Shown one piece after another: positions 20,465 to 21,611 of a stretch of DNA of 21,611 bases. A program made the position numbers and the translations under genes. Origin of the DNA: Planctomycetota bacterium (GTDB lineage: Bacteria; Planctomycetota; Phycisphaerae; Sedimentisphaerales; Anaerobacaceae); contig JAGLTN010000505.1 of NCBI GenBank assembly GCA_023135255.1, positions 1 through 21,611 on the forward strand. The letters run 5' to 3'. The notes beneath the pieces are model-generated. The model made no database searches. It was not told the DNA's origin and saw only the letters and a program-made list of their open reading frames with translations. Each line of letters begins with the position of its first letter. Position 1 is the first letter of the stretch.

Positions 20465-21376
20465 ATGAGTCATATTCATGTAAGAAAAATTATTGGGAAT
20501 AGATACCAATTTGCTGGAAGAGAATGGTGGTATACATTCAGCCCATTTTTCGATAAGTTTGACCAGAAGTTGGTAAACAAATATATTTCAAATAAGCAGT
20601 GCGTTTTTGCCAAACTTGCTAAATCATGGGATCGTAATTTGAACTCTGAATGGACAGTCCGAGTGTTCTTCTCAGCTAAAATGATATTAGCAGCCTCGCT
20701 AATGCTTGCAAATTTGGAGTATTCTAGAGAGAATAATTTACAAGTATGCATTCCTTACCTGCAATATTATTCTCTGTTATATTCGCTAAAATCCCTAGTA
20801 TTTGTTCTTCCGAACCAGAATTGGAATAATGGCGGCATTATTCGACAATCCCACATGGGAACTATAAATGTTGCTTGTGATGAAATATCCAAAATTAGCC
20901 CAATATGGAATAAAAGTATTGGCAAAAAAACAGAGATTAAAATGCAGATATTGCGTATGAAAGCATTCCGTGAGATGATTTCATATCGAGCCCCATCTGA
21001 CGGTACTCAACATGGCGATTATAACTCTGATGTGCTTTCTCTTTGTAAGGTACCAGTTGAATTGGCTCAGATGGTTTCAGAAATATTTGAAAATTCACTT
21101 CATAAACATTTGCCGAAGGATTCCACTACAGAATTAAACCGAGAGTTTTTATCCCAAGTCTATGAAACGGAAATAGATGAATTTAAATTCTACGACCGAG
21201 AAGATTGCTACAGAATTGATTATCTTTTTAGGAAATACCCTATGCCAACCAATATCCTTCATATTATGTCTGAAGGACATGTTGAGGACTTTTTTGGTTC
21301 ATGGTGTGAGGACGAGCCCAAAGAAAGTTCTTTTAATCCTGATAGGAATTGGCGGATATTATTCGATGTACCATAA
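20465..21376 (+). CDS. Hypothetical protein (303 aa)
   Basis: Family not recognised. ATG 20465 follows TTAGGAA at good spacing, with its own promoter upstream. The protein is rich in aromatic and charged residues: the N-terminus is MSHIHVRKIIGNRYQFAGRE, and the middle has a long helical stretch (about 65-115) starting TVRVFFSAKMILAASLML. There is no clear signal peptide, membrane span or catalytic motif. The C-terminus is acidic. It is not part of the operon ending at 20074 (390 bp gap with its own promoter), but sits in the same accessory region. It could be an all-helical HEPN-like or regulatory protein; I cannot support a call. Confidence 0.55.
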   Translation: MSHIHVRKIIGNRYQFAGREWWYTFSPFFDKFDQKLVNKYISNKQCVFAKLAKSWDRNLNSEWTVRVFFSAKMILAASLMLANLEYSRENNLQVCIPYLQYYSLLYSLKSLVFVLPNQNWNNGGIIRQSHMGTINVACDEISKISPIWNKSIGKKTEIKMQILRMKAFREMISYRAPSDGTQHGDYNSDVLSLCKVPVELAQMVSEIFENSLHKHLPKDSTTELNREFLSQVYETEIDEFKFYDREDCYRIDYLFRKYPMPTNILHIMSEGHVEDFFGSWCEDEPKESSFNPDRNWRILFDVP

Positions 21377-21611
21377 ATAATACTGCTTGATGGCACCATT
21401 ATTGACTGTGTGTAAATCAAGGCAGAGGTATCCCGTGACACAAACTGACTCAGGGACTTAGGCTGAAATTTGTATGATGATTAAAGTTAGACAGTAGTAG
21501 TGTTGTTTTATATTGGACAACTATATTCTTTCTTGAGTCTGTATTTTTGATTAGATGAGATGTTGGGGTGTGCACCAAAATGTGCACCAACGATGTCCTG
21601 CTGGTCTACTA
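21377..21611. other. Terminal spacer with a direct repeat
   Basis: No gene is seen in the final 235 nt. TGTGCACCAA occurs twice close together (21569-21578 and 21581-21590), containing the palindrome GTGCAC. It could be an operator or the edge of a recombination site, but one pair of repeats at a window edge proves neither. Confidence 0.4.

Noticed and set aside
21569..21590. Direct repeat TGTGCACCAA as an att site
   Set aside because: The two copies are adjacent, not at two element ends, and I found no matching copy near position 1.

Overview
The window is AT-rich, gene-dense bacterial DNA. The lineage cannot be fixed from sequence alone. The best hint is the zinc-ribbon membrane protein at 10633-11490, whose N-terminal ribbon style (FKCINC ... 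GVCPNC) is common in planctomycetes and their relatives, so a PVC-type bacterium is a low-confidence guess. No rRNA, tRNA or CRISPR array was seen.

Positions 1-9700 look like an integrated mobile or satellite-like element. A + strand block (159-6851) starts with a primase-type replication protein behind an attenuator-like leader. It continues with about ten very small unassigned genes, a HAD-fold protein and a degenerate RuvB-like AAA+ protein. A convergent - strand block (9300-6864) carries an intact RuvB-like AAA+ ATPase, a helix-turn-helix protein and a tyrosine recombinase. The two blocks meet tail to tail 12 bp apart. Six sites share one promoter layout: TTTGCCAGTAC, 15-16 nt, then a TATAAG-like box. 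Four precede small genes on the + strand, one precedes the - strand recombinase operon, and one lies upstream of 9849. They look like an element-wide regulon. No capsid, terminase or conjugation genes are visible.

Positions 9700-11840 hold small membrane proteins, a zinc-ribbon membrane protein, a YidD-like protein, and a long GC-rich nested hairpin (about 10439-10582) ending in a T-run. The hairpin is either a structured RNA with a terminator or a folded DNA element.

Positions 12346-20074 form a co-directional operon: a B12-binding-type radical SAM enzyme, an 816-aa protein with a divergent DisA/DAC-like domain at its C-terminus, a nitrate/taurine/sulfonate-type ABC transporter (lipoprotein, permease, and an ATPase broken by one frameshift), and a patatin-like phospholipase with an intact Ser-Asp dyad. 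A possible nucleotide-messenger synthase or sensor together with a patatin lipase recalls CBASS-type signalling (cyclase plus CapV lipase), but with a DAC-type fold and an embedded transporter. This is the best candidate for an undescribed system. Its function is inference. A separate unassigned 303-aa gene (20465-21376), with its own recognisable promoter, ends the window.
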